The translations under genes were made by a program, and so were the position numbers. 64,000 nt of DNA from assembly GCA_029449245.1 (NCBI GenBank), contig JANATF010000010.1:1674001-1738000 (forward strand). Reading direction: 5' to 3'. Position 1 is the stretch's first letter. The number at the start of each line of letters is the position of its first letter. Below the pieces are notes generated by a model. The model did not search any database and had not been told where the DNA came from. It saw nothing but the letters and a program-made list of their open reading frames with translations. Shown here piece by piece: positions 21,401 through 32,022 of the stretch. Source of the DNA: Mortierella alpina (lineage: Eukaryota > Mortierellomycota > Mortierellomycetes > Mortierellales > Mortierellaceae).

Positions 21401-23550
21401 TCGGGGACTCTGCTTGCAAATCTTCTTTTACATCCGTTACTCGAGTGTCTGGTCTGCCATTCCAATCAACAGAGGATTCTGGGGAAGACAAGGGATCTGA
21501 CAAGCCGTCGCTGCTGAGGTCAGATCTTAGCCTTGTCTTCAGAACATGCCCCTCATCTGAGTGCTCCAGTGGATGTGACTGCGATTCCAGCGTTTTAAAG
21601 TTAGGGATAGCCAGTTGATTCGCACCGCCTTCAGAGAGCAACTTCTCGCTGTTGAGAGTGCTGTTGAGAGTGCTGAGAGTGTTGGTCAAAGTGAACTGCG
21701 CATATTCGCTAATGCACTCCAATGTTGTAGGTCGGTCGTCGACGGCTGTATGCTGAGGATGCGAAACTGTACCCTTCAATCCCTGCGATTTCCTGGCGCG
21801 CTTGTTCGCCTGCTTGGAGTGGTCTGTAAACGATAGGATTCCAGATGGAGTGTGGGACAGGCCTTCGACCACTGCTGGCTGCTGCGGCGTCTTGCGCTTT
21901 TTAGGCTGTGCCTTGCTGGGAACCCCCTGCAAAGTGGATGGCACATTGTTAGTGGACGTTGCGGCGATTTTGTCAGTTCTAAAAGACATCGTGGCGGCGA
22001 CTGAGGAGTTAGCCACCGTAGAAGCTACTGTTTCGGTACTACTTATGGCGTCCCTCATAGCCTGAAGCGCAGCATCTCTCTGGTTGAGTTCGTCCGAGTC
22101 CAATGTCCTTAAACGTCTACTGTCGGACGCTATCCATTCGTCCCACTCGGAGGTCCATCCATCAAAATGTATTTTGATTCTCCCTCCCTCCAAGCCGATC
22201 ATACGTCCGAAATACCATGTACCATCAATGTTTTGAACCTTGGCTGCACGCCCGTAAGAATAGCCATGAATGTTGGAATCCACACCGATGACTTTCTGTC
22301 CTCCGAGGAGCTTGGATGCCGTTCGTGTCAGGAAAGCGCCTGTCGTTTGAAATCCGATAAGGTCGGTGTTGTCCAGTGGCGATGAAACGCCAGTCACACT
22401 GTCTTTGACTGAGCTATTTCCAGCCGGCGGCCTATCTTCTATGGTGGCGGTGGCGACATTTGCTCCGCTTATTACAGCTGCGTCCCTTATGCCGTTGCCC
22501 ACGCTGAAAGGATGAACCTTTGGCTTCCTTCCTCGTTTTTTCCGTGTTGTCGATGGGAATACTGAATGGAATTGAGGAGGAACTTTCTTGCCTTGCTCTA
22601 TGTATTTTCATGGTGAATTCGGATATGCAAAATGAGCCTTCGCAATAAAGGCATATATGTACAGAGTGCTTGTCCTAAGTTGAATGAGTACCTTTGACCT
22701 TGCTTGTGGCAATGCTATCCGCTAAGACTTTACCGTCCCCCTTCTTCAAATTATGTCCTTTCTTGACTATCTGAGGACCCTCTCCTTCGCTGCAGGAGAT
22801 ATTACGAGCTGATTGAGACAGTAGAAGTGATGATGGTGCGATCGTTGGCACGGGTGGATAGGCTCCTGTGTTGCTCCGAAGCGTGGACAGCGTGGCAGCT
22901 GACGCGGCAATGTTAAGTTGCACCTTCTGTTTCCTTGAGTCGCCGCCCCGAGGAAGAGCTGATACAACGTTCAAAAGACAGATCGTTAGGGGAGTGAACG
23001 CACACGGGAGATGATTCGGGTCTATGTGATACTTACCTATTGGTCGAGGAGATATCACTTTCTCCATGGGCGTTTGGATTGTATGAGACGGTGCCTTGGC
23101 CTCAACGTATTTCTGTGATGACTGCCGTCGCCCACTGCCTGCCATCGCTCTCATTAAGCATTCGCAGTTTTTGCAAATAGATATCTTGCCCATCGTATAC
23201 AATCGCGACACTTTCGCCATACAGGATTCGCACTCCATTGGTGATGATCCATCGATTTGCTTTGATCCGCACTGGTCACTCTGCTTTGCTGGCTTGTCGG
23301 GTGCTCGCGTCAATTCGGGCAAGCCCAGCCTGCTTTCAACAACACCGTCCACAGGCGAGGACAAAATAAACTCCATACCATCGTCGGCTAGATCATGAGC
23401 TGTCTCCTTCACACTCAATGGCGGGACTGGCAACGTGTTTATGGATACCGCATTGGAGGACGCGAGGATGACTTTCTTTGGACGGCCTCTACCCCGCTTT
23501 ACAACGGCAACGGTAAGACCATTTTCGGTGCCTCGAGCGGTCGATGCCAT
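15498..23550 (-). CDS. Chromatin-reader / DNA amino-methyltransferase fusion (AT-hook, Tudor, ZZ, ePHD, GATA-like, MTase)
   Basis: Eighteen minus-strand exons: 23550-23037, 22958-22692, 22597-20122, 20045-19499, 19409-19250, 19154-19036, 18926-18602, 18522-18157, 18067-18010, 17914-17819, 17695-17671, 17574-17376, 17256-16909, 16820-16669, 16566-16461, 16380-16289, 16212-15819, 15727-15498; 6,474 nt, about 2,157 residues. Every junction keeps phase and joins domain motifs. Order: AT-hook (residues 18-26), CxxC pair (107-129), AT-hook 2 (279-287), Tudor-like domains (362-426, 956-1010), ZZ-like finger (1075-1123), extended PHD (1199-1314), canonical ZZ (1330-1377), GATA-type finger (1456-1480), SAM-methyltransferase (from ~1595). 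Inferred role: nuclear enzyme reading histone marks and methylating adenine-N6 or cytosine-N4 in DNA; an RNA or protein substrate is not excluded. The start at 23550 lies downstream of TATA-like sequence; an in-frame ATG at 23703 is possible. The last exon is uncertain: reading through ends at 15498, but a GTAAGT at about 15602 might splice to a terminal exon ending at 15448. Confidence 0.82.
17257..17375 (-). other. GC-AG intron in methyltransferase core
   Basis: The 119-nt intron between exons 12 and 13 starts GCAAGT rather than GTAAGT and ends TTGCAG. Only this GC donor joins HIDG to DLSRF in frame; the nearby GT two bases on would shift the frame. GC-AG introns with a GCAAGT donor are a known minor class spliced by the major spliceosome. 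Confidence 0.75.
17671..17695 (-). other. 25-nt microexon encoding the SAM-binding VDINP motif
   Basis: Exon 11 of the fusion gene is only 25 nt, flanked by TCGTAG on its 5' side and GTAACG on its 3' side. It completes a split Cys codon and encodes CTAVDINP, the acidic loop that follows motif I in amino-methyltransferases. Phase and motif content both require it. Confidence 0.72.
18602..20045 (-). other. Zinc-finger block: ZZ-like, extended PHD, canonical ZZ, start of GATA-type finger
   Basis: Exons 4-7 of the fusion gene. The first finger has CVQC, CTYC, CLWC then HHDH spacing (ZZ-like). The extended PHD has CAFCNDDG, WAHDACARHSPEV, then across an intron CTVCKEKGATIGCF, CGRSFHVPC and FWCPQH, the C5HC2H pattern seen in BRPF/PHF6/JADE-type ePHDs that contact histones or nucleic acid. 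The second ZZ is canonical: CDSC, CVKC, SDDYFHTFDLC, C, then HEHEKDDF. Exon 7 ends with CSYCWSATSAKWRKG, which joins to VLMCEDCF in exon 8 to give a GATA-type C-x2-C-x17-C-x2-C finger. The GTAAGT at about 18,871 inside exon 7 is not used in this model, because the frame stays open and the next AG choices create stops. Confidence 0.78.
20122..22597 (-). other. Large exon 3: AT-hook 2 and two Tudor-like domains
   Basis: This 2,476-nt exon of the methyltransferase fusion opens with a second AT-hook (RKKRGRKPK; the first, KRGRGRPKK, is in exon 1). Tudor-like domain 1 reads WYFGRMIG...IKIHFDGWTSEWDEW then DSRRLRTL; domain 2 reads TRIQARDRQMDWLTAVI...VLVHYEGFQEFFNEWIDI then SERLRYDP. Both fit the Tudor/chromo-barrel pattern of PHF20- and MSL3-like readers (hHFxGWxxxxDEW, DSxRLR). 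The ~530 residues between them are Ser/Thr-rich and probably disordered. The exon ends in the CxxC of the first zinc finger. Confidence 0.78.
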
Positions 23551-23642
23551 CTCCGAGGGGTCGTGGCTACACTCCACTTTGAGCAAGTAAAAGAAGCGAC
23601 TTTGATCTCGACGTGCCTCACCGATGTTGTCGCGCTCGGTGC

Positions 23643-23660
23643 TAATATAAATATAAGAGT
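23643..23660 (-). promoter_or_regulatory. TATA-like sequence upstream of the methyltransferase fusion
   Basis: On the minus strand the sequence reads TTATATTTATATTAG about 100 bases before the chosen ATG at 23550. Position and composition suit a TATA element, which favours 23550 over 23703 as start. Confidence 0.35.
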
Positions 23661-23710
23661 AGAACACGATACGTTTCGATGTTAGACGGATCGAAGGACC
23701 CAATCATGGA

Positions 23711-26654
23711 AGCTTGCGTGTAGTATGCCTCCGTAAGTTGAGGCAACTACTCCAGTATAAATGCGTGGGTGAGCCAGCGAATGGCGACAGTTTCAGATGG
23801 TGCCTCTTCCACCAATGGCGCGCACATACTAGTGTGGAAGCAACAATGTCTCGAAAGGGGTTGGCTTGCCAAAAGAGATGATGATGCAGGTGCCGATGGG
23901 GGCTGTCCTGAGAGCTAGGCGGGTGATGGATGTCCACTGATTTCCCAGTGGGACGAGACCTAGTCTGCTACAGCGTCTTTCGTACGTAGGATGGTATTGT
24001 GTAGCCGTACGAGCAAGGCCACAGGGGGTCAAACACACACCTCCCACGCCTTCCAACGCTGCTCCCCAGTAGATTCTCGGAAAACCATGTGCGCCCATCA
24101 CATACACATAAACACACACACATCGTGGCCTCTGAGCGATGGACAGAGTGGGTCAATTCACCATGCCATGTTGGTCCTCAGCTGTTTTGGATCACAAACT
24201 GGGGCGTGGAACGCGGAATTGCGGCTCAGAGTCGGCCAGAGACGTTGATGACGAGATGAATCAGAGCGCTCAACTGTGCGATGCAAAGCACGATGGAAAG
24301 CAGACTGACTGGAGCGCTTTTTCTTCTATGAGCTTTTTCTAACCCCAGTGCTCACCGTTGACTTTGCCGACGTTGGAACTGTGCGTGGGCTCGGAAACAT
24401 TCCTCCAGTTTACCTGGCAACTTGGAACATCGGTACTGGCCTCTGGCAGAGACCTACATCCACATCCACAGATGTGACAAATCGAACCTTACGGGACTCG
24501 TCTCTATAGCAGTCGCCTATCAAGAAAATTACACGGATGTCGCTATGCTGCAGGCAGCTAACTCCGATCAAAGAGAGGCGTGCATGCATTATTGCGCCCA
24601 TACGGCCATCAAATGGAAGCGAAGCAATTGCAATTTACTTTGCCTCTGTAAAGGAGAGGAACCGTCTTGGCAAAAAAAAAAAAAAAAAAAAAAGCTCCTG
24701 GTAGTTGTATTCAAACAGCAACACCGACTTGGAGGCGCCGCAAGCTGAAGCTCCTGACTAGCGCGTTCCGTGTTTCGATCTCAATTGTTCGTCCACCGAA
24801 TTGGTTGTAAAGCGCTAACGATGGGACTGGGTCCTATTTCTCGATCGCTTCGCTATCGTCCCTGCTCCTCCAGACCAGTTTGAAATAGGAGTTCGCATGC
24901 CTCTTGTTTGTTTGTCTGGCGGTTATAAATAAACACAGCCTATAGAAGTGTAAGATTACGGCAGCCAATTGAATCGTTTTGCACAAACCTTACTCCTTGC
25001 ATTTTCACGCCAAACAAAATGCTATAAACCCATGTTCGGTTCATGTATAAACAGTACGGTACCTGAAGTATGCAAGGCATGAACGATGGAAGAGGTCGAT
25101 AATTTGCGATGCTTTTGACCATGGCCTAGCATTTGCTAAGTAATAACCCATGCATACTGCGGATGCTGACAGCTGGATGAAGGAAGGACCCAGCACTCGA
25201 AAGTACCAATGATCTTAGAAGCACTAATCTGAACACCATTGTACAGTGTATTGTATATATGTAATTCCCCCCAGATTGAAACCCCATCCCATTGTGTTTG
25301 CGAGCGTTGGCGGTTCCAAACCATGTTGGTTGTTTGTCTGCAGCCCTACATGTATGTATGTACAGTGCGGCTGATTCAGTCCATTCAAACACAGACTCAT
25401 GGGCTATATAGTCTATTGTCAATATCATGGACGCAGTAGGCGTGCAGCCCAGACAGAGCGAAGGGGCGTCATGCCAGGGCCAAACCATGTCCTGATTGGC
25501 GAGTGGCAATAGGAACAAAGAAAACACAACAAAGGAAAGGCAATCGCCCACCATCTACATACAAGTGCTGTAAACTAGTCTATGCCATCTGAGGGAGAAA
25601 GGGGGAAAAAAGAAAATAAAAAAAACATCGAAGGCTAGGCCAATTCCGCTGTAAGGTTAAGCGGGTACTCCGACTTCGATATCCATACATTCATTCTCAT
25701 TACTCCACCTCATGCACCTCCATGTATTCATTCATATTCAACAGTTCACTACTGTGTTCCTATATGTGTGCTTATGTCCGCAATAGTCCCCCCGTTCTCC
25801 CCCTCTGCGCTTCAACTGCACTCTCCGCGTAACCCTCCTTGTCACTCACACATCTGTCTTTCCTGTCACTCGGCCCATACCCCTTTGTCTCCTCCGTGTC
25901 TCCAACTCACGCTATTTCGGTCCTTCCATTTTCTTATATCTTTTGCCGTTTTTTTTCCTTGCTCCTCTTTCTCCCTCTTCTCTCTCACTCTCTTTTCCTT
26001 TCACATCTCCATCCCTCTCCTCACACCCTCACCCCGACTCCATCTCATTCTTTTCACCATTGTCCGCTCCTCGTCCTCGTACTCGTCCTCCTTATGAATT
26101 CATAGCCTCTGAAGAATCTACCTGCCAGCAATAATAAACCTCTCCCCGCCTCCTCCCCAGTTAACACCACGAACGACAACTCAGCATAGAGACAACCCAC
26201 CTTTCGCCCACCTTTTTTTTCTTAACGAACCCCCCACCCTGCATCAACTGCAATTGTTAATAGTGCCTTGCTCACTATCCCCTCCAACTTGCTAATCAAA
26301 TAGCCCTACCGTCAATCCCTTTTTCATCCTCCTCTTACCCTCCTTTCCGACACTCTCGACTTGCAAGTCAGTATCATTATCGAACAAGCTGTACCTTGCG
26401 CATATTCTCATTTTGAAATACTGTAAGTCTCAACTGAACCTGGGAACTAGTCTCACAGCAGCGCTGACCAGCTTGATACCTTCCAATATGGTTTCCCTCC
26501 GCCCGCCATCTCCCACCTACCCCTTTTTTAAACGCGCGTTAAAATTTAAAAGACAAGAGTAGCTCTGATACGTCAGGTCTCAAACACTATACCAGGCACG
26601 CGAAAAATCAGCTATCTAACATCCTCTGCGCATGCCCTTCCTAGACAAACCGCC
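23711..26654. other. Intergenic; A22 tract and pyrimidine-rich leader of C2H2 gene
   Basis: No gene is supported in these 2.9 kb. There is a run of 22 A at 24672-24693. From about 25,770 to 26,360 the + strand is strongly pyrimidine-rich (tcctctc, ctcttctctctc). This likely marks the promoter and long 5' leader of the C2H2 gene. A GTAAGT at 26423 followed by several AGs before the ATG could define a 5' UTR intron, but the acceptor cannot be chosen by eye. Confidence 0.5.
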
Positions 26655-28076
26655 ATGTCCTTTGGAACCACTTACTTCACCCCAGCGCCCCTTGGACGAG
26701 AAATGGATTTTGGAGCTGCAGGTCCACGCCAAGGCTTCCACCAGCGCAGCTGCAGCGGCGGCGCATACTCCGAGATGTTTATGGTCCCTAAGTTGGGCTC
26801 GGATCCTAGAGAACTCTACGTCGAAGACGGAAAAGATATGACGTCTGAGACAGGTGCCTTCCTGCATGTTGATCGTGCAGGTCCAGGTGCCAAGCAACCT
26901 CGTGACAGGATGAGACTCAACAGGATCTTGAACGGCTCGTCAGACCAGCAGCAGCAGCACTCGGATGCAAACAATCAGTTCCCAGGCTACCCCTACCAGG
27001 AAGACTCTCCCACTCTGCAGACTTTCCAAGGCTCAGCTGGCCCATTGCCTGTGTCGACCTTTCCTGTGTCCCCCGTTGCCTCGCTCTCTCCAATGACGCC
27101 TTTGGATGGCTCGCCTGTCCCCGCAGGCATGGCTCCCACTCTGGCCACGATGTCGTCGCCCATGTCGCCAATGACATCGTTCTCAACTATGAGTCAGCCA
27201 AATCTGATATTCGACGATGTGCCGTACTCATATAACATCCACCAGTACAATACGCAGGCCTATCCTTTCAAGCATGCTGGTAATGCCAAGCCATTGGACC
27301 AGTCTGCGTTTTCCACTGAACCCAGCCAGGCACACTCTCCTCAAGCCCACCAATACAGCAGCCAAAGCCCAGATCCCTCTGGCTCTCCTGTAGCCCTCAC
27401 CTCATTTCCTCAACGCCCCATGAGCTCGCTGGTCGACCATCAATATCCTATCCCTGATTCCCCACCTTCGTCCTTTTACCATGTCCAGAACCAGATGCCC
27501 TCATCTTACAGCATCGGATCCAACAGTCCCATCTCCAATGGCCCATATACTTCCGCCTATGCCACCTCAGAGGCAGCCTTCAATCCCACCCCCCCTACCA
27601 CGCCGCACTATCCCTTCACTCATACAACTGACGCCCGCTATGCAGCAGGACCTGTGCCCGTGTATGGAGACCACTTCTCGTTTCACTCACAAGCCGCTCC
27701 TCGTTCAAGTCGACCCTCAACATTCCGCGCACGCAAGACGCCATATGAGCCAAGAACGGCACGAGCAGAAGCAGGAACCACAGGTGTGGCACCAGCCCCA
27801 AGGCGGTTCCAGTGCCATGAGTGCGAAAAGGCGTTCCCAACGAAGGGTGAGCTGGCTTCTCACTCTCGATGCCACCTGAAGGTGCCCGCTTTTCTCTGTG
27901 GCATTTGTGGTCGCCCTTTCAAGCGTCGAACAGACTACGTCCGCCATGTGCGCAACGTACATGAGGAGGTCGGACGGTATGGCTGCGCCCAGTGCGGTGA
28001 ACGGTTTGGAAGACTGGACAAGCTGAAGCGTCATGACAAGCGCGGGTGCGGCAACGATAAGGACGACGACGAATAA
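26655..28076 (+). CDS. C2H2 zinc-finger transcription factor
   Basis: Single open frame of 473 codons. The first ~380 residues are Pro/Ser/Gln-rich and low complexity, likely a disordered activation or regulatory region (repeated SPMSPMTSF-like and PQAHQYSSQSP-like stretches). Three fingers close the protein. Finger 1 is C387/C390/H403/H407; finger 2 is C415/C418/H431/H436; finger 3 is C444/C447/H460/C465, a C2HC variant because the last His is Cys. An acidic KDDDE tail follows. Role by family: nuclear sequence-specific DNA binding; the regulon is unknown. Stop TAA at 28074-28076. The long pyrimidine-rich upstream region and possible leader intron suggest complex transcriptional control. No orthologue name can be given from sequence alone. 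Confidence 0.83.
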   Translation: MSFGTTYFTPAPLGREMDFGAAGPRQGFHQRSCSGGAYSEMFMVPKLGSDPRELYVEDGKDMTSETGAFLHVDRAGPGAKQPRDRMRLNRILNGSSDQQQQHSDANNQFPGYPYQEDSPTLQTFQGSAGPLPVSTFPVSPVASLSPMTPLDGSPVPAGMAPTLATMSSPMSPMTSFSTMSQPNLIFDDVPYSYNIHQYNTQAYPFKHAGNAKPLDQSAFSTEPSQAHSPQAHQYSSQSPDPSGSPVALTSFPQRPMSSLVDHQYPIPDSPPSSFYHVQNQMPSSYSIGSNSPISNGPYTSAYATSEAAFNPTPPTTPHYPFTHTTDARYAAGPVPVYGDHFSFHSQAAPRSSRPSTFRARKTPYEPRTARAEAGTTGVAPAPRRFQCHECEKAFPTKGELASHSRCHLKVPAFLCGICGRPFKRRTDYVRHVRNVHEEVGRYGCAQCGERFGRLDKLKRHDKRGCGNDKDDDE

Positions 28077-28460
28077 ATAAGCTAGGACTACAGTCGACAT
28101 ATACATCGCAATATACAGAAGTTTTTTTCAAAATCCTACTACATCTTGCTTACCTTTGAGAGTGAGGAAGATTGCAGGACTAGTCATGAGGGTGTTTGCT
28201 GATCTCACTCAGGGCCTTTGGAGCAGCCTTCAGAGTTGTTGAGAGAGGAGCTCAACATATTTGTCGGTTAATATACAATAACTATGCTTTAGACGAAGAG
28301 GTTTATACGACATTAACTGTAGGCGTGTCTCCCCCCCCCTCACCAGCTACAAGTCAGGCTGCTCAGGCGTATCCTCGGCAAAAAGGACCCGAGCGCAGCG
28401 TCCAAAATATAGCTTCAAGACTCGAAGGAGACTCAATCACCATGATTACATGATGTACAG

Positions 28461-29060
28461 ATGGAGCCTCACGTTCCGAAGACTCCAGACGACGCAACTA
28501 AGGCCTTCAACGAATGTTCTGCCAGTTCCCCCAAGGTCAAGAAAGCGAGCAAGGCAACGGTCAAGACGGCAAGCGCCAAGATCCGAAGAGAACCACGCCG
28601 AAAACCAAAATGCTACGCTCGCTCATACCAGGTTCTCGTAGGTGGCTGTATCGAGAAGGCCAAGGGTCAGCACGGAGAAACAGACAGAGCCCTTCAAGAC
28701 TTCATCTGCCCGCGCCACGTAAAGGCGGGAAGGGACGACCCTGGAGGGTGTGCTAGGGTGAAGACGACGACAACCAAAGGTCAGATCGAAATTCCTGACC
28801 ATACTACGACAAATCTATATTCGTGCAAGTGCACCAAATTCGCATGTGCTGTCAACCCCTTCATCGAGAGGGCGTATTGTGCATTTCACACAGAACTTTC
28901 AAATGAGGTGTCATGGGTGGCACGAACTTTTTTTAGAGCCTTAAGGGTGACAACACTTTACTTCGACGAGGACGACACTTCATGCCAAGTGTCATTCACG
29001 AAACTGACCCATGCAACCACAGTTCATCGGTTGGGAACACCCTCTTGGCTGAAAGCATAG
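28461..29060 (+). CDS. Hypothetical Cys-containing basic protein
   Basis: A 199-codon frame about 380 bases after the C2H2 gene. The N-terminus is Lys/Arg-rich (KKASKATVKTASAK), followed by scattered Cys and His residues (KCYARSYQ, GGCIEKAKGQHG, FICPRHVK, YSCKCTKFACAV, AYCAFHTE) that could bind zinc. I do not recognise a family. It may be one exon of a longer gene or a decayed gene, since it abuts the foldback element on its right. Composition is coding-like but there is no second line of evidence. Confidence 0.4.
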   Translation: MEPHVPKTPDDATKAFNECSASSPKVKKASKATVKTASAKIRREPRRKPKCYARSYQVLVGGCIEKAKGQHGETDRALQDFICPRHVKAGRDDPGGCARVKTTTTKGQIEIPDHTTTNLYSCKCTKFACAVNPFIERAYCAFHTELSNEVSWVARTFFRALRVTTLYFDEDDTSCQVSFTKLTHATTVHRLGTPSWLKA

Positions 29061-29093
29061 GCCTTTTTATCCTATTGAAAAGATAAAAAGCTC

Positions 29094-31862
29094 ATATGCT
29101 TCGTGAAGGGAAAAATGTAATCTCACAGGGGATGTAAAAATAAGATCTCACACCCCCGTAAGAATATACGATACCCCCCCGTAAGAGTGCTGTGAGCTGG
29201 TATTCTTACACCCCCTTTCCCCCGTAGGATTACTGCCACCAGGCATTCTTACACCCCCGTAAGGCCTCGCCGCTGCAGAAATCTTACACCCACTGTAAAG
29301 AAAACATGCCCTTTTCGTCAGTGTAGTATCCCCGTCCATGCCTTGAACTTCATGCGTTCATGCGCAAACATTGCTGCCTCCATCGCCAGTAGGCAAAAAA
29401 AAGGACTTCCTCTCGTAGCTGGGTTAGTTACGCACCTCTAAATATGGCGCCTTTTTTTTGGTTGCCAGCATATAGGAGGGCGATTCAAAGCTACGTTGGA
29501 ATATGCCGTTAGTAGAGCAACTACGGCCCCTCCGCAATTGCCGCCTCTGCCTGCGCGACCAGTATCCTTTCTTGTCCATAACGCCAGGCGCACGAACGGC
29601 TTTTTTTTGATAACTTCTTTTTTTTGGACAACTACGATCCCGTCCTCTACGTGACCTGTTGGGGGGGGGGGGGGGGTACCATACATCCATACATTAGCAA
29701 ATTGCATGTTGTGCAAGCGGCTTGAATAAAAATAACCCGAAACTTTCCATATTTTACTACCAGTGTCAAGTTGGCTCGGTCGTCAATAGTTTTGCTTCGA
29801 TAAAGAGGAGTTGCTGGTTCAATCTCCCTTTTTACCATAAACGACGAGAGTTTTCTTTTACTCCTTGGCGAAAACGTGAGTGCGGCCACTGGGTTTAACC
29901 TTGATACTAGTACTAAAAGAATGTAAGGGCGATGTAAACAGCAACTGTGGCCTAAAGCGCGCGTGTCATCAGCTAGTTCCACTTGAACATGCGGGAAAGC
30001 TTTATGGTAGGAAAGTAACGAGAAAAAGATGAGGGTCCACACCGACCACACACCGTTACCTACGTGTTAATTGTCACTAGAGTGATATAATATTGGGTGG
30101 CTACATGGATGAAGGAGTCATTGTCATGAGGTGGATAGCGAAAGATCATGTTCAGGGGCGTGCCCTAGCCCCTGTATAGATTGATCATGATCCTGGCTCA
30201 TTAGAGGTTCGAGCTAATACCCAAATAACATGGGTACCTGATGACCGGACCCAGGAACGTCTTCCTGGTTCTTGTCTTTGTGATGAAAAAGGTCCATGAT
30301 TGGTATCTAAAGCCATGCTTCTAGTTATCTCTTCGAACAATGCAGGCAAGCAGTTTCCCTGCTCTGGAATACTGTCTTCTCTGTTAGGGAGTCTACGATA
30401 GTGGACGCGTTTGTATCTCTGTTACTTACTACTAGACTCTGGTGAATACTGCACATCACTGTCGGATCTTACGTCTATTAGAAGCCTAGCTTATGCTGAC
30501 TACCAGCTTTTATATATTGTGCCTTGCTACAGTAGCCAGTAGCCACCACAAGCTTTGATGTCTTTTAGTCATCAGGATGCAAAGTGCTTTCATGAATAAG
30601 AATATCCAATGTGTCTACGCCGCGTTTGCTCCAGGTATACCGCCGGTAGTGAGTGAATCGTAGGCTTGAAGGTGAATTCGTGAGACGAGGTTCTCGTTTG
30701 AGGGCGACCGAGGTGAAGCTTCAATGGTAGACATCCACTTTATGTAGCAATATCTCTGCCAAAAAAAAACAACGGCTTCCCTTCTATTGAGAGCGTGTTC
30801 CTTTTTGATGACCCTACCATTCATCCTGCCCTGCAATTACGCATGAGCTACGCCTGCCAGCAGATGTGATTGTGCAATATTCACCAGAGTCCAATAGTAG
30901 TACACAGAGATACGAACGCGTCTACTATCGTAGACTCCTTAACAAAGACCGAGTCCAATCAAAGCAAGGAAAGTGCTTGCCTAGAAGACACAAAATGACA
31001 TATCTAGAAGCTTGGCTCCAGGTACCAATCATGGACCTTCGCCAGCACGAACTACATGAACCAGAAAGATGTTCCTAGTCCGGATCAATCATCCGGTACC
31101 CATGCTAGTAGTATTGGCGTAACCTCTAATGAATTAGGATCATGGCCAATAATTCAGAAGTTAGGATACGCGCCAGGCTATAGCCTTCCGCTATACATTT
31201 CTTGGCAATGACTCCTTCACCTATCCATCTACCCAACATTACATCTCTGTAGTAACAATAAACATGTATAAATACCGGTGTGTGGTCAGTATGGACCGAC
31301 ATCTTTTCTCACTTACTTTCCTACCATAAAGGCTTGCCCACACGTTTCAACTAATGCGCAGGGAGGCGAAGTGGTTACGGAAGGTGGTGGCGGAGTGCTT
31401 AATGAAGGTGAAGAGGAAACGCGCCGAGGCGAGGAAGCCGACATAGAAGAACATTCCTAATGCTACTGTAACAGCCAGTACGTTTCAACCACGCTGCCGT
31501 GCATCGTAGCTACTGTTGAGAAAAAAGCGTTCATGTATGCATGTATGGCTATGGGAGCTCTTTAACAGGCTAGCTACAGGGAGGGGTGTGTGTGTGAAAT
31601 GTAAGGGTACAGTGTAGGAAAGGACACTACTATACTGACGAGGAGGGCATGGTATTGTTACGTCGGATGTAACAATTCTGCAGCGGCGAGGCCTTACGGG
31701 GGTGTAAGAATGCCCGGTGGCAGTAGTCTTACGGAGGAAGGGGGGTGTAAGAATGTCATTTCACAGCACTCTTACGGGGGGGTATCGTATAATCTTACGG
31801 GGGGGTGAGAACTTATTCTTACGGGGGTTGTGAGACTAACGTTGTCCTTCGTGAAGTGTTCT
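29094..31862. mobile_element. Long imperfect palindrome, foldback-like element
   Basis: The left arm (about 29,094-30,450) and right arm (about 30,870-31,862) are inverted copies. Matching landmarks: the CTTCGTGAAG ends; ACGATACCCCCCCGTAAGAG; GGCCTCGCCGCTGCAGAA; CATGCCC..TCGTCAGT; CTTTATGGTAGGAAAGTAAC near 29,999 versus 31,312-31,332; CCATGATTGGTA near 30,295 versus 31,024; and GAGTCTACGATAG near 30,390 versus 30,935. The arms differ by many substitutions and indels. The outer ~200 bases of each arm hold several copies of CTTACACCCCCGTAAG-like motifs. A central spacer of ~420 bases and the arms contain no credible transposase. It is probably a non-autonomous foldback element, or two old copies inserted head to head. 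Confidence 0.7.
29661..29676. repeat. G16 homopolymer
   Basis: Sixteen consecutive G on the + strand inside the left arm of the palindrome. Length may be uncertain because of sequencing or assembly limits in homopolymers. Confidence 0.85.
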
Positions 31863-31998
31863 CTCTTGTGTCGCTTTGCATTCAAGAGCCAAGAGGGAAG
31901 AGAATTTTCCCACAGGGAGCACGACATATTTTGGTCTTCACCATTCTCCCTTCGCAATGTATTCTGAAGACTTACGATGGGCCACCATCAATAAAATT

Positions 31999-32022
31999 CC
32001 CCCCCCCCCCCCCCCCCCCCCC
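31999..32022. repeat. C24 homopolymer
   Basis: Twenty-four consecutive C on the + strand about 140 bases beyond the right arm of the palindrome. Exact length is uncertain for the same technical reason. Confidence 0.85.

Noticed and set aside
29805-29830. GGTTCAATCTCC resembling a tRNA B box
   Set aside because: No matching A box, acceptor stem or CCA-proximal structure around it; it lies in the palindromic repeat.
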